The notes under the pieces were generated by a model. That model worked only from the letters and a program-made list of their open reading frames with translations. It had not been told where the DNA came from and ran no database searches. DNA of 64,000 nt from Karstenula rhodostoma CBS 690.94 (lineage: Eukaryota > Ascomycota > Dothideomycetes > Pleosporales > Didymosphaeriaceae): NCBI GenBank assembly GCA_010093485.1, contig MU001503.1, positions 442,224-506,223 of the forward strand, given 5' to 3'. The translations under genes and the position numbers were made by a program. Positions 22,058 through 33,342 of the stretch are shown here, piece after piece. Each line of letters begins with the position of its first letter. Position 1 is the first letter of the stretch.

Positions 22058-24184
22058 CAAACGATACGGCGAGGGCGGGTATCGCTAGAGTTCAAGTGGT
22101 AAGTGATCTGTATGGCGGGGATTGGTCGCATCTAAACTGTATTGTAGGTCGTGTCAATTCGGTTTGTCCAGGGCTGAGGGCGGCTCACAGGCTGAGATAG
22201 CTCGCTTTCGAGGCAGCTGAATTTTGGCATTCATCAGTAGCCATAGTCGTATACCGTCGGTCCGCTTCATGGATGATCAGCAGCTATCCGGACGTGTCGT
22301 CAATAGCTGCCGGGCTCCATGATATTGTCTTTCGTCTTTCCGGTATCGAGGGTGTTTGGGCTTGGGTATCCTGTGCGGTTTGCCTATAGTGAACCATGGA
22401 TGCTTTTATTTTCGAGAAACTTCTCTGATGGCGTATGTCCGCTTGTTCCCCTGCATCTGTTCAAGCTGGAGTCAAAGGGTCCTTCTAAGGGGTGATTTGG
22501 TCATGGTTGGTTATGTGCGAGAAATTTCAATGTCTTGCTTCCCTTGCGTGAGTCTGAACGAGCGACCACGTAAGCATCAAAATTCTACCCATGATACTCG
22601 ACTTTAGGAAGAAATCCACCGTCCTATACCAAGCCATGAGCATGTGAGCGTTGCGACGTGTGATTGTGGAGGTATTGCTTTCACTTATTGAGTTGGCGAC
22701 TTGAACAACAGGCTTTCTCCTCATCGTATAAAAGGTTGCTCGCATCCTGGTCAAGGAAGCCGTCACGTTGACAAAACTCGGATCTCGAGGTCGAAGACGA
22801 AGTTTCGGAATTTAGCTTCCCGCTTGCCTCAGGACCCGTTCTCTTCCTCCGCGAAGCAATGATGATTCAAGCGCACGGGGGGACCGGGTACCGCTTCCGC
22901 ATGCATTACACAACGGGCTTTGCACCGTCGGTTTCATTGTGGTAATGGTAGGACTAGGTCGCAGAGCTGGAGCAACTGACAAACGGTTGGTAGTGACGCT
23001 GGCCGAAAGGAAAACACAACCCCAGGACGGCGACTGAATAAGTTCTGAACTTGGAGATATAATGCCAGATAGAAGAATGGCCTGGAATATATCTGCTACG
23101 AGTTTGATTCGCGGAAGGTCTTTGTGGGTGGGGATGCGCCTGGACTTGTACCCGGTAATTGCGCCTCTCTAGGGGAAGTGCTGATTGCTAAGTTAGGTGT
23201 GGTAGGAGACGACCAACGCGCGATCGGGCGAGTTCGCGCGCCGATTCGAACTCGACTTCGCGTAGTGCTCGCTATGGGAGAGATGGAGGGTTGTCGTTCT
23301 TTGATGGAAGAACGATGCCTGCTGGTAAAGTTGCAATGTTTCGGCGAAGACATGGGTATCGCGCTAGTGAAAGCCTAAACCACATTGTACTACCACAAAG
23401 GAAAATGCATCACGTGAGTCGGTTATCTGTGGAGATGCTCAGTAAAATTACCTGTAGACGAGCACTGCGACGTTGGGAATCGAGATGATGGCGCACTAGA
23501 AAACTGAGGAGTGAAAATGACCTTAGCCCAGTATTAATATGTGATGTTGGGTAACGGTCGGTGCTTGGAGATGAGCTAGGTGGAAGGCTCTAGGCAACCA
23601 TCTCCGCGTAGTACTGATACATATTCGCAATACCGTCTCGTCTCAAAAGTAAGAGTCCAGCAAAGTGTCCCCCTTAACCGCAACCCCTCTTTTTATTTCT
23701 GTTGTTCTTACTTAGATTTGCTTAGATGGAATTTGCTTTGGGTGTTCTAGTTCATCTCGACACCTGTTACTGATGGAATATCGTGCGGAAGACAATGATT
23801 CGTGGGTATTCCATTCTCTTGGTACTTTTCGAGCTGTTGCGGCTTGATTTAGGATGTCACTTTCACTCGGGATTGTTAGATCCCTATGCTCAGAGAGCGC
23901 TTCCCACTTGACGTCAGTAGGTTATGGCAATCTTCACTTGTGAATATTCTTGATATGGTCTTGTAAAAGATCACACTATATACTTGCAAATTTTCATTCC
24001 TACAGCTATTATTCTTCATACAAAGAAGGTGGTAACTAATGGGCATCACAGTTCCGAAAATAGAAGCAAGCCAAATGACCGGTTTTTTTAAGAAAGTCTA
24101 TTATTGAGACAAAGACGACCCGCATTGTCAGTGGTGCAGTCTACAGAAAAGGAATTAAAAGAAATTGGAACTCACATGAATGCC
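22058..24184. other. Long gene-free region
   Basis: 2.1 kb after the array. No ORF above about 85 codons, no recognisable protein relic, terminal repeats or tRNA. A short GC-rich island lies near 23210-23290 in otherwise AT-leaning DNA. Confidence 0.5.
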
Positions 24185-25783
24185 CTACTCCTCCTTCTTC
24201 GCATCGGTGTTAGTAGGAAGCTTCCTACCCGTCCACGCGAGGTCCCAGAAGGTGAAGGCGGTATGGATCTTCAGGATGGAGTGACCATACACAAAAAGCG
24301 CCCAGACAGGAATAGGAAACACGAAAAGGAAGAAATCCTGCGGGTGCTTCCAGAACCAAGGAGCGGACTTGATGAGCTTGGTCGCCCAGATGAAGCCAAC
24401 CAGTCCAGCCATGAGTGCGAAGCGGTGCTCAGACGCTTGGTAGTACTTTGTAAAGTACATGGTACTTACCATCAGAGGATCCCAGACCAGAGCAGCATTG
24501 TACAGCCACGGGAAGTACGTGGTCCAGACGGTGATCGGATGCATCCACCACGCGGTTCGATCGATGAACAACACCTGCGGATTCTGGCGCATCGTCGTGC
24601 GGCTCCAGCGCAGGCACTGGTTCATGAACCGCCCACCCCCGTCCTTACCTATAACCGTGGTGATAGTGGCCCCCTCGGAAGCCTGGAACTTGACCTTCTT
24701 GTTCTTCTTGTAGACCCAGCGCGTCAGGAAGTTGTCGTCGTCTGCGTTGATCGGACCGATTCCCCCGCCCGGCAACCAAGGGAAGATGATTTCGTTTAGA
24801 AAATTGTCCTGGAAGGCCTTTTCTTGGACGACCTCTGAGCGAACGAAGAGGGTACGACCAGAGACCGCGAAGATGCCACCGTCGGCAGTGTTGGATCCAC
24901 AAGCCTCAAAGTTGTGGCGGATGAGGTACATGGCACCGATGAGGTTCCAGAAGCGGAAGCAGTAGTCGTTCCAAGCGTTGGTGTACCACGGAAGGGAAGG
25001 ATCCGAAGGGGCGCAAGGAAGACGCTTGACCCACTTCCGTGTACCGACGAGACTTACCTGACTATCCGCGAATGCTGGAAGAGCCCCGGACAAGAAGTTG
25101 GGGTGCCAAAGCACCGTGTCGTCGGCAGATGCAATGATTGAGGTGTCCACCTGGTTGACGCCCCGAATGAACTGCTCCCTCTTGCTCGCAACGTGGGCAG
25201 AGACAACGGAAATATCCGTGGAAATCGTGAGCTTTGGGAGGCTCCGTTGAGACTGGTATGAAGAGGTTCCACGCTCGAGCTCGGCCTTGATGCCAGGAAG
25301 GATGGCATCGACGCTCTTCTTCGCGTCCTCGGTAACCGTGGAGAAGATCAAGTGCTTGGGTTTATTCCAGAGAATACTACTTACCATCTCCTGGAATGTA
25401 GCGTTCCCGTCCGCACCAACCGTTGGCACGATGACAGTAACGTCGGCTGGCGAGAGGGCGAAGTTCGCGGGGGCTACAGACGGCTTGTACCTGAGGTTGA
25501 AGTAGGTGAGGATGAGGGTCTTGTAGTACCTGAAGACGCACTGGAAACAGAACCAGACAAGCGAAGGATCATCGTGGTTCTCGGCAATCTTCGCAGTCGC
25601 AAGAAATAAGCCCGCCAACCAGAGATGACCGAACAGCAGAATTGAAGCCACAAGAGAGGGATTCTTCGTGCGTTTACGGTAATCAGAGATTAAGAAGACG
25701 ATCCATGAAAACATGCCCCAAAAGAGGACAGTAGCGAGAATAACGGTCCAGCCGTTTACGGAATTCCTTGAAGTAGATGCCAT
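24185..25783 (-). CDS. Family 2 glycosyltransferase (polysaccharide synthase type)
   Basis: Single exon, 532 residues. Two or three N-terminal membrane helices (from WTVILATVLFWGMFSWIVFL) precede a processive GT2 domain: VTVIVPTVGADG opens the Rossmann-like fold, the UDP-sugar/metal aspartates lie in ASADDTVLWHP (about 219-220), a further acidic set in ADDDNFLTRW (about 347), and the QCLRW motif (Q-x2-RW, about 388) marks processive synthases. Four or five C-terminal helices follow. Known: homologues of this class (Cps1-like, and the GT2 needed for hyphal growth on solid surfaces in wheat-infecting fungi) act in the plasma membrane and make an extracellular polysaccharide of uncertain structure. 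A TATA element sits about 117 nt upstream. The lack of introns differs from its neighbours. Confidence 0.9.
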   Translation of the reverse strand: MASTSRNSVNGWTVILATVLFWGMFSWIVFLISDYRKRTKNPSLVASILLFGHLWLAGLFLATAKIAENHDDPSLVWFCFQCVFRYYKTLILTYFNLRYKPSVAPANFALSPADVTVIVPTVGADGNATFQEMVSSILWNKPKHLIFSTVTEDAKKSVDAILPGIKAELERGTSSYQSQRSLPKLTISTDISVVSAHVASKREQFIRGVNQVDTSIIASADDTVLWHPNFLSGALPAFADSQVSLVGTRKWVKRLPCAPSDPSLPWYTNAWNDYCFRFWNLIGAMYLIRHNFEACGSNTADGGIFAVSGRTLFVRSEVVQEKAFQDNFLNEIIFPWLPGGGIGPINADDDNFLTRWVYKKNKKVKFQASEGATITTVIGKDGGGRFMNQCLRWSRTTMRQNPQVLFIDRTAWWMHPITVWTTYFPWLYNAALVWDPLMVSTMYFTKYYQASEHRFALMAGLVGFIWATKLIKSAPWFWKHPQDFFLFVFPIPVWALFVYGHSILKIHTAFTFWDLAWTGRKLPTNTDAKKEE

Positions 25784-26918
25784 GGCTCTTCGTGTGATTT
25801 CTCTGCAAGAAGTTTACGATGCTGCTATGCAGTTGCAGTTAGGGTTGCGATGTCCAGTGGCTGTTTGGGGGTGTGGGTGGAATGTTATGAATGAGAGTAC
25901 TTATAAGGCCATATCTGTAGACCGAGCTGAGGTTGTGAGTGTTCCGCACGCATCGTGAAGAAGCATCATGGATGCACAGTGACTATTCCTTTCACCTTGC
26001 TTCAAGTCCTAAATGACCACAAGTAAAAGTGCACTGCTGTACTACTCGCTTTACCGGTGAGTACACATTGTATAGGGCTCACAATGTTCCAGGATACATC
26101 GTGTATGATAAGTTCGGACATTTTCGATAACATTGTCCACTAAGCTTCCAAAACGTGTAGTGCACTGAGCAAGTTGATTTCGTAATTATGTACAAGCGCT
26201 GTTGAGCTGTTTCAAATCTTTGTGTTTTGGTACCCCACTGATGTTCTGTACTACGGCTTGCAAAAGCGCGCGCAGATCAACAATCGATATAGGCGTTGTT
26301 GGATGCGCATATCGCTGTGAAACATGTGCCCAACGGAGCAGGACTGACGTGTACCCGATAGTGGCAACGAGGCCCGAAAGATACTCGGCAGCTCCTATTG
26401 GAAGCCGCCCATCGGAGTCCATGGGGCAAACCGCGCGTGGGAGGAGTATGAGTGATCGTTCAGTGCCGGGAGGGCCTGAGTCACGTGTGTCAAGGTGCGA
26501 GGACTATGACTACATTGTCGTCGTACAGAACAGCTGTACGATCAAACTACTCCACAGTAGTGTTCTTAGTGTTTTGCCATCGTAGTCAAACCCTCGTCGA
26601 GGGTAAGAAGGGTGACTCACTAAAACAGCTTCTCCAACAGAGTCACATTTGCGTCAAGCGTAAACTCTTGCTGGAGAGGTGCTCTCATATTTCAACATTG
26701 AGCAACATAATTAAGCCGTAGAATTATGATGCATTACCCAGGAAGAAAAAGATGATATACATGCAGTAGGTAGAGATCACTGTACACCAAAACGAAAAAG
26801 AGTCAATCGCGCATTCCTCTTCGAGACGAGTTTGTTTCGCGAGAGAAATAGAAGATTTTGAGCTAAACAATGACCAGGTCGACAGGTTGGGACGGAAATG
26901 TCATGACCCAACCCAACA
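25784..26918. other. Intergenic region, no supported gene
   Basis: 1.1 kb containing the promoter of the GT2 gene. A 78-codon minus-strand frame at 26186-26422 has no recognisable feature and is left out. Confidence 0.5.
25900..25905 (-). promoter_or_regulatory. TATA-like element of the GT2 gene
   Basis: TATAAG on the minus strand, 117 nt before the ATG at 25783. Confidence 0.45.
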
Positions 26919-27710
26919 TCAGTACCGCCGGTAAGATGCATTAGAAATAGAGGAGGAACAACACATGCATCCCTCGTCGTCGTCATCGTCGAAGGAATCC
27001 GAATCGGCGCTCGCGTCAGTGTAGTCCGAGTCGCTCGAGATACGGACGAGACTTTTGAACTCCTGGTTGTCGACGACCGGCCCAAATCCAACAGCAAGCT
27101 GGCGCTGTTCTTCACCCTGGAGTGGATAGTATTTGTATGCATACCCAACGTCGCTCGGTCGTTGTGGCTCATCTGGTGAGCCGATGCGACAGTACACTTT
27201 GGTCAGCTCGACCGCTAGGATGACGTTGCCGTCGCGCTCATCCAAGGATATCCCTGAGTCGTGCCGGTGTACTTGAGGCTTTGTAGACATCAGAATGTCA
27301 GATCTGTTGTCCATGCAATGGTGGTTGGACAAGGTCTGGATGGCAGTGACGTAGTAAAGTGGTTTACGTTGCAACGCCGCTTGGTGTAGGTAGGCTTGGC
27401 TGGATGCTCGACGGCTGGTATATCGAAAGGCCGAAAGAGGGTGTCTTAGCGCAGTATGGGTCATTTTTTCGGCCTGAAGGAGAATAGATCTTTTTTTGGA
27501 AAAGTGAGGCTGCCGTCCAATGAACCGACCAGCATCATCACACTGGAGGATTTCTTTGAATTCGGTCTGTACGGTCGGTGCTCTGAGAGAAAGCATGTCG
27601 TTCTCATTGTGGAACGAGTCGATATCGGGAGTAAGTGGATCTGCAAGCAACTGTCCGATCTTGAAGAGGTTGGATGCCGCAGGCGCAGGTAATATAAGCG
27701 TGGTTGACAT
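26919..27710 (-). CDS. Conserved-looking fungal protein of unknown function
   Basis: Single exon, 263 residues. It begins MSTTLILPAPAASNLFKIG; no signal peptide call is convincing. Features: an LLADPLTPD block near residue 22, TALRHPLSAFRY and QAALQRKPLYYVTAIQTL in the middle, ILAVELTKVYCRIGSP about residue 165, and an acidic Ser/Asp tail (SFDDDDDEGCMCC) at the end. I recall similarly laid out uncharacterised proteins from other filamentous ascomycetes, but no functional domain can be named. The acidic tail and absence of membrane segments suggest a soluble cytosolic or nuclear protein. Confidence 0.7.
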   Translation of the reverse strand: MSTTLILPAPAASNLFKIGQLLADPLTPDIDSFHNENDMLSLRAPTVQTEFKEILQCDDAGRFIGRQPHFSKKRSILLQAEKMTHTALRHPLSAFRYTSRRASSQAYLHQAALQRKPLYYVTAIQTLSNHHCMDNRSDILMSTKPQVHRHDSGISLDERDGNVILAVELTKVYCRIGSPDEPQRPSDVGYAYKYYPLQGEEQRQLAVGFGPVVDNQEFKSLVRISSDSDYTDASADSDSFDDDDDEGCMCCSSSISNASYRRY

Positions 27711-28810
27711 GGTGGCTAGATGAAGATGCAGACTGAGAAAAAGAGTGGAACAGCGATTGCTATGGAAGGATCAAGCCAGATATATCAGAATGGGGCAGGA
27801 ATGCCAGACAAATGCATTGTATCGGTGTTCGGAGACTAAGACAGTAGATGGCAAGCTGCTTGAACAAACACAAGGAGACAGGAGGCGCGAAGCTGGACAG
27901 CCATTGCACCGTGAGGTTTGCGGACTTCGGTTGTAATACAAAAAGACTGACCGACATTGCGAGAGCACCCCCCGGATGCTCGTTTTCGTTCTTGTTCTCT
28001 TCTCGTCCCCCATCTGACAAATACGCCGGCGTCAGAAATCATGACATGGTGGAGTCAGCAGTGGAAAAGTCGTGGACAGCAACCAAGGCCATGGTGGGAA
28101 TGCAAGGCATGCGTCGACCTTTGCTGCCCATCAGCGGAAGTACCACGAAGTGAAGAAGGCTCCCTCTGGCATGGGGACGCACTCATCGCGTACATGGACA
28201 GTACCCATACGAGCCATACGCGCCATACGAGGGGTGGCTGCTAGCGTGGAGGGCCGTTGTCACTGGTCGGTCCCTCGCTCTTATTATTAGCCGGCTGACG
28301 CTGAGGCGGGGCGTGCGTCATCCAAACACACGGCTGTACGGTGGCTTGTACCTAGGGAGACGACAGAACACGGGGCACAGAGGACAGAGGACAGGACAGA
28401 GGACGGACAGAGGACGGACAGAGGCCTGAGGAAGAAACAACACGCAGACATGGCCAGGGCACGGCGGGGCTCAAACGGCGCCCTTGGCGTTTCTTCTCTT
28501 GTGGCGCGGGGTCGAGGCTGCAACTGCCACACTTCCATCATCGCCGCCTCCTCCAACGGAACGACGGAAGGCGCGACATCCGGATTAGCTTGCCCGTCGC
28601 TGAGCTCGACCATGGCTCTAACACTATCTCGCGCCTATCTCTGGTCGCGCCCTCGAATAAAGAGCCATTGTGCGGGACTGGCCTGGCACGGGAGCGCGCG
28701 GATACACAGACAGACACTGCCACCGCAACTGAATCCACATTGAGCCTGAGCCCGAGCCCGACATTTGGCTCAATGCCACCTTCCCTCCTCCACGAGCCCA
28801 CAGCAACACA
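27711..28810. other. Divergent promoter region with simple repeats
   Basis: 1.1 kb between the 5' ends of the unknown-function gene and the LCAT-like gene. Contains the GGACAGA repeat reported separately. Many overlapping open frames after 28280 reflect GC-rich sequence, not genes. Confidence 0.5.
28376..28424. repeat. Purine-rich GGACAGA short tandem repeat
   Basis: Irregular units of GAGGACA / GAGGACGGACA repeated about six times within 50 nt, 390 nt upstream of the LCAT-like ATG. Confidence 0.8.
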
Positions 28811-31609
28811 ATGGACGCGCATGCGACCACGCCCGCCGGCGCCCACCAGGACCGCCAGAATGCCCTTGCCGACATCCACTTCGCCTCCATCATGGATGCC
28901 GATCTCACGCCTTCCGAGGACGAGACGGCCTACGAACGCACCCTGCAGCTGGAGACGGTGCAGTCGGCCATAGGCATCAGCATTGGCCACCAGCAGACGC
29001 GCTTGACCTCGCCCAAGACACCTGCCGCCGAGAAAGCTGCCGCCCTCGAGGACAGCGACGGCGGTGCGTTCTTCGAGGGCTGGGAACAGCCTCCCGAGCC
29101 GAGCCCGCTGCCTCTACCTCGCGAGTTTCCTCGCTATCCGTCCGCTTCCCAAGCCCCGCCGCAGAACCGCCATGCCCAAGTTCCAGAGAAGGAGCGCCCC
29201 GACCGCCTGCCCTCGCCGTGGCGCGCCCAGCCCAGAACCTTCACCAAGCAGGACAGTCACCGAGCTGCGCTACGCGATACCCTCAACTCAAAGTCTAGGC
29301 GGCGAACCATGTCTGGGGGCGCCAGTGACTATCTCAAAAAGTATATACCATTCAATCTGCCGTCTATGCCAAAGACGTCAAACCTGCTCAATTTCTCGCT
29401 CCCAAGTTTCTCCGTTTCTTCATTTGACAGTGTTGGCCGCCATCCTGATGCGCGTGCGCCTCAGTACCGCAACCGCATCCCCCCGCCTCTGCGCCACGGG
29501 CCGCCTGAGAATCTATCGCAGCACGACGGCACCTCTCTGGCGAAACCCGTCCGTGGAAGGAGTAGATCCCGTTCACGCAGCCTATCCCGGCTGCCACACA
29601 CCACCGCCGAATCTACCCCCCGGCATGACTCCAGCCCAGAGGCAGGTGGGGATACAGAGGACACAGACGGAACCATCACCCCTCCAGAAGCGCCTATTCC
29701 CGAAGCCAACATGCGACCGCCACCGATCCTTCGCAGATCAAACTCAGAAGGATCTCTGCTGCCTTACCGGACTCGATCGATTGCGTCCTCACTCGGCGAC
29801 GACTCGCGATTCGAGCATGTGTCAGAGCAGGTGAACAGTCGGCTGAAGGCGATCAAGGATAGCTGGCAAGATTCAAATTTCAAGCTCTCCGTCCCTTCCA
29901 TGCCTAACTTTAGCTTCTCTTCTAGGGATGACTTGTTTCGAAAACAGAGTGGTACGTCGACACCACGAACGGTGAACAGAGACGGATCCAACGTGCGAGT
30001 CAGTTTTCTCGCCAACAACGCCAACAAACCGCTAAGAAAGACTTCCCTACGGCGACCTAGAGCCAAAGAGGCTCCAGCAGATGCGCGCGGAATGGGTGCT
30101 GGCAGCGCAGCGTCGCATCCCTATTTTACAGCCGCTCTCAATGATCTGGAAGGTGATGTGGTCATCCTTGGTGGCTACCGAGGTTCTATTCTTCGCTCTG
30201 CTGAACCACCTCATCGCCAGCTTTGGGTTCCTATCAAAGTGGGGCTTAACCTCCGCAAGGTAGATCTAGAAATTGGACTTCATCCTCAGGACGAAGAAAC
30301 CATGGAAGAGCGCATCATCCCGGGCGGCATGCTCACGCATATTGGCCCCGTTGACATCGCCAAACGGCTATTCAAGCGCTTGCGAGCATCTGAAAATGCG
30401 AGAGATGGTCGCCTAAGAGTGCACGACTACGGTTACGACTGGAGATTGTCGCCTCATCTGCTCAGCCGGCGCATGATCAAGTATCTTGAAAACTTACCCT
30501 GCAACCAGCCGGACGTACCCGCAGACAAACGCGGGGCTATCGTAGTTGCGCATTCCTTGGGTGGATTGATCACTCGCCATGTGATCAACCAACGACCTGA
30601 TCTGGTAGCGGGGGTGGTTTACGCGGGCGTACCCCAGCGTTGTATCAATATTTTGGGACCCTTTCGAAATGGAGACGATGTCCTGCTTTCATCGCGCGTA
30701 CTGACAGCGCAGGTGAACTTCACAATTCGCACATCCTATGCACTCTTGCCGCTAGATGGGCAATGCTTCATCAACAAGCACACTAAAGAACAATATCGGG
30801 TGGACTTCTTCGACCCTAAGATGTGGGAAGAACACAGGCTGTCACCGTGTATCGCCCCAGCTATTCCAGTGTCTGCTCCAGCGCCCAGTTCAAATCTGAG
30901 TGTGAGTGGTTTGCTGACTGCCATGTCGCAAGCCCTGCCGACGCTACCGGGACGCAAGAATAGCATGAGTACACCGAAAGGGGACGACAGCAATATAGGT
31001 TCCAGTGGCTCGCCCAACTCGTCCAGTGTGGCTATGCGAGACACCGCTCGTAACGCCGTGGACATGGTGGCGGAAGGGGGCGCTCAAGCGTCTGGTTTTG
31101 AACCTAAGATGCAGACAGATGTTGCGCATCCTTTGCCTGCCAGCACCAGTACAATCCCGCACGATCAGGCTGTCGCCTATCTCAGTCGCACCCTTGCTGA
31201 GATCAAGCAATTCAAACAAGAGCTCGACCATCGCCCGGAGCACACTGCGTCGAATGTTTATCCACCCATTGCGCTTATATACGGAAAGTCCACACCTACG
31301 GTTTATGGCGCGAAAGTAGAAAGCCGAGAAGCGATCAAGACTACCGCTGCATACGACGAACTTGCTTTCGCAAGCGGAGATGGTGTGGTGTTAGCAAAGG
31401 CGGCTATGGTACCGCAAGGCTACCGGGTAGTTCGTGGGGGAGTGGTGCCAAGCGAGAGGGGCCATGTCACGCTTCTGGGTGATCTGGAAGCTGTGGGAAA
31501 ATGTCTTTTTGCCGTGATGGGTGCGAGGAAGAGAGGCATCGGTTTAGGCGAGGCAGCGCTGAAAGGAAGAGAGGCCGAGCAGGGCGAAACACCAGGCGTA
31601 ACATTCTGA
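28811..31609 (+). CDS. LCAT-like alpha/beta hydrolase with long disordered N-terminus
   Basis: Single exon, 932 residues. Residues 1-430 are Ser/Pro/Arg-rich and disordered, with a short RS repeat (RGRSRSRSRSLSR) near 250. The catalytic part starts about residue 440: DVVILGGYRGSIL, GGMLTHIGPVDIAKRL, VHDYGYDWRLSPHLLS, and the nucleophile elbow VAHSLGGLITRH with Ser about 581, then VVYAGVPQ. The YDWR and AHSMGG-type motifs are those of lecithin:cholesterol acyltransferase/phospholipid acyltransferase-like lipases. The Asp and His of the triad should lie further on; GDGVV near 858 is a candidate for the Asp region. No signal peptide or membrane helix is seen, so it is probably cytosolic. Substrate unknown; lipid hydrolase or acyltransferase is the best call. 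Confidence 0.85.
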   Translation: MDAHATTPAGAHQDRQNALADIHFASIMDADLTPSEDETAYERTLQLETVQSAIGISIGHQQTRLTSPKTPAAEKAAALEDSDGGAFFEGWEQPPEPSPLPLPREFPRYPSASQAPPQNRHAQVPEKERPDRLPSPWRAQPRTFTKQDSHRAALRDTLNSKSRRRTMSGGASDYLKKYIPFNLPSMPKTSNLLNFSLPSFSVSSFDSVGRHPDARAPQYRNRIPPPLRHGPPENLSQHDGTSLAKPVRGRSRSRSRSLSRLPHTTAESTPRHDSSPEAGGDTEDTDGTITPPEAPIPEANMRPPPILRRSNSEGSLLPYRTRSIASSLGDDSRFEHVSEQVNSRLKAIKDSWQDSNFKLSVPSMPNFSFSSRDDLFRKQSGTSTPRTVNRDGSNVRVSFLANNANKPLRKTSLRRPRAKEAPADARGMGAGSAASHPYFTAALNDLEGDVVILGGYRGSILRSAEPPHRQLWVPIKVGLNLRKVDLEIGLHPQDEETMEERIIPGGMLTHIGPVDIAKRLFKRLRASENARDGRLRVHDYGYDWRLSPHLLSRRMIKYLENLPCNQPDVPADKRGAIVVAHSLGGLITRHVINQRPDLVAGVVYAGVPQRCINILGPFRNGDDVLLSSRVLTAQVNFTIRTSYALLPLDGQCFINKHTKEQYRVDFFDPKMWEEHRLSPCIAPAIPVSAPAPSSNLSVSGLLTAMSQALPTLPGRKNSMSTPKGDDSNIGSSGSPNSSSVAMRDTARNAVDMVAEGGAQASGFEPKMQTDVAHPLPASTSTIPHDQAVAYLSRTLAEIKQFKQELDHRPEHTASNVYPPIALIYGKSTPTVYGAKVESREAIKTTAAYDELAFASGDGVVLAKAAMVPQGYRVVRGGVVPSERGHVTLLGDLEAVGKCLFAVMGARKRGIGLGEAALKGREAEQGETPGVTF

Positions 31610-32191
31610 GTGCTCGGACTCGTGTAAATGAACAGTGGAGGTGCATCTCTCTTAGAAGCAGAGGGCTGGATTGGATAGACAGAACCGAGCAATCGGACTA
31701 CATTGATGATACAGTGTACATATATGAGATACATAGACTAAACGTTAGACCCAAAGCTTTTCGTGAATAGCGCATGGTTCCAAGATGTAACATACGAATG
31801 GGTTACGTCGATCGAGCGCATGCTGTGACAGTCAAGCTTCCTTGGAATATACGCTATAAAGTGCGTGTTTCCACAGCGGTCGTGTTCTTGGTGTCACACT
31901 TCTGAGCCGGGCATGCATTCCATAATTCCGAGCCACTGGTGTCGGAAGGAGAGTGGTCTATGAAAGTTCCATGAGCTCCACAGAAGCTAACATGTAACGC
32001 GATCCTCGACTAGAAAATCCACGCGGTCTTCTAGATCCTCCGGCCAGTGCTCCACTCTTCGATAGAACAACCCTCTTTTAAAGCATGGTATGGATCCGAA
32101 GTACGACATTACGAGCAGGGCAATGTTAGCACGCCACTGGGAGAGTCGAGGGTGAGTAGATGGTGCTGCTCAAGGAGATCCGGAGTTCACC
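31610..32191. other. Convergent intergenic region, no gene seen
   Basis: Holds the 3' ends of the LCAT-like gene and of SAP18. No supported ORF or RNA gene. Confidence 0.55.
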
Positions 32192-32995
32192 CTACCATCG
32201 CCCTCTTCCACGTCCGCGTCCACCTTCCCGCCCTCCTCGCCACCCGTGGCCTGGCTCCCTCTCCGGCGGGGCCTCGCCTCTTCGCCATTCGCCGGATGGG
32301 ACACCCCCAAAGTCCCTTCTGTCGTCAAAGCGACCTCCGCCTCCGCCTCCGCCCCTTGCAAAGCCCTCGTGTCCTCCTCGTCCTCCGTAGCCATTCGCGT
32401 ATTCTCGCCCACCACCTCGTCCACCATATCCATCCCGCGGTGGCGGACCTCCCCTCGCGGGTCCCACTGGCGGCGGCGGCGGCGGTGCAGCTTGTACACT
32501 CCCGTCCGCATGTGGAGGAAAGACGGCGCACGAGACGTAATCTCCAATGACAAACTTGGCGTCCGCCAAACTCTTGTCTGGCTCTCCGTCGAGCTGCTTC
32601 AGCGCTTCACTGACGTCCATCTTCTCGTCGCTATCTCTCTCCTGATCTGCCGGTCTCTGCGCGCCAACAATTACACTTCCCAGATCCCTGCTCGTAAAGC
32701 GCGCTGGTGTCCCTGGCCGTTGCGGCCCATTCACGTCTCCGTAGATCAGGCGAAAGGCAACACGCGTGCCGGCGTATGGCTGCGGCAGCAGGTTCGGTAG
32801 CGTGGTGAGAAGTAACGAGGAAAGCTCGCGCAACGTGCAGCTCTGCCATGTGTAGATTTGGAGGTTCGGTGGTAGGCGGCGGGCGGGTTCGAAGTCGTCT
32901 GGGTGGTGGAACGCATTCTGCTTGTAGAACAGGCGCAGAAGGAACGGGGTCGTGGTCTGGCGGTCGACCTTTGCGGGAGGTGGTGGAGAGGCCAT
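32192..32995 (-). CDS. SAP18: SAP18-like Sin3-associated polypeptide
   Basis: Single exon, 267 residues. Residues 10-160 match the SAP18 ubiquitin-like fold: TPFLLRLFYKQNAFHHPDDF, LQIYTWQSCTLRELSSLL, GTRVAFRLIYGD, and the end strand FVIGDYVSCAVFPP. Known: SAP18 binds the Sin3-histone deacetylase complex and is also in the ASAP/PSAP complexes that act with the exon-junction complex in splicing. The last 100 residues form a Gly/Arg-rich RGG tail ending RGRGRGRW, likely RNA-binding and methylated by arginine methyltransferases (inference). It is transcribed away from PRP18 across a 347-nt spacer. Confidence 0.92.
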   Translation of the reverse strand: MASPPPPAKVDRQTTTPFLLRLFYKQNAFHHPDDFEPARRLPPNLQIYTWQSCTLRELSSLLLTTLPNLLPQPYAGTRVAFRLIYGDVNGPQRPGTPARFTSRDLGSVIVGAQRPADQERDSDEKMDVSEALKQLDGEPDKSLADAKFVIGDYVSCAVFPPHADGSVQAAPPPPPPVGPARGGPPPRDGYGGRGGGREYANGYGGRGGHEGFARGGGGGGGRFDDRRDFGGVPSGEWRRGEAPPEREPGHGWRGGREGGRGRGRGRW

Positions 32996-33342
32996 GTCGC
33001 GTTGGAGCGGGCGTGCTGCGGGAGCTCTGGAGTGAGCTCTAGGGTTGAATCGCTAATGTGATGTTTGCAAAGGCGCGTCGTTGGAATCGAGGAGGTCAAT
33101 GTTGATGTGGGGAGTTCGATTACTTCGTGGGTAGGGTTCCTGACATATTGCGTAAAACGCAACGAGCTGGGATGCTCGAGACATGGGGAAGCTCACACTA
33201 GCGCATCGGCAGCGGTGAAACCTCCACCCGGCGCAAGTCAACAAGTAACTGGGGGCGCAAACACTCCTCACCTTTACTCACAGCTCACCCAATCCTTTTA
33301 ACATACAGGACCTGGTCTTCGTAACCAATACACAGCGCCGCC
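32996..33342. promoter_or_regulatory. Shared promoter of SAP18 and PRP18
   Basis: 347 nt between divergent start codons; it must hold both promoters. No clear TATA box; two housekeeping-type genes. Confidence 0.6.

Noticed and set aside
23210..23290. GATTCGAACTC as a possible tRNA B-box
   Set aside because: Flanks do not pair into a T-stem and no A-box is found.
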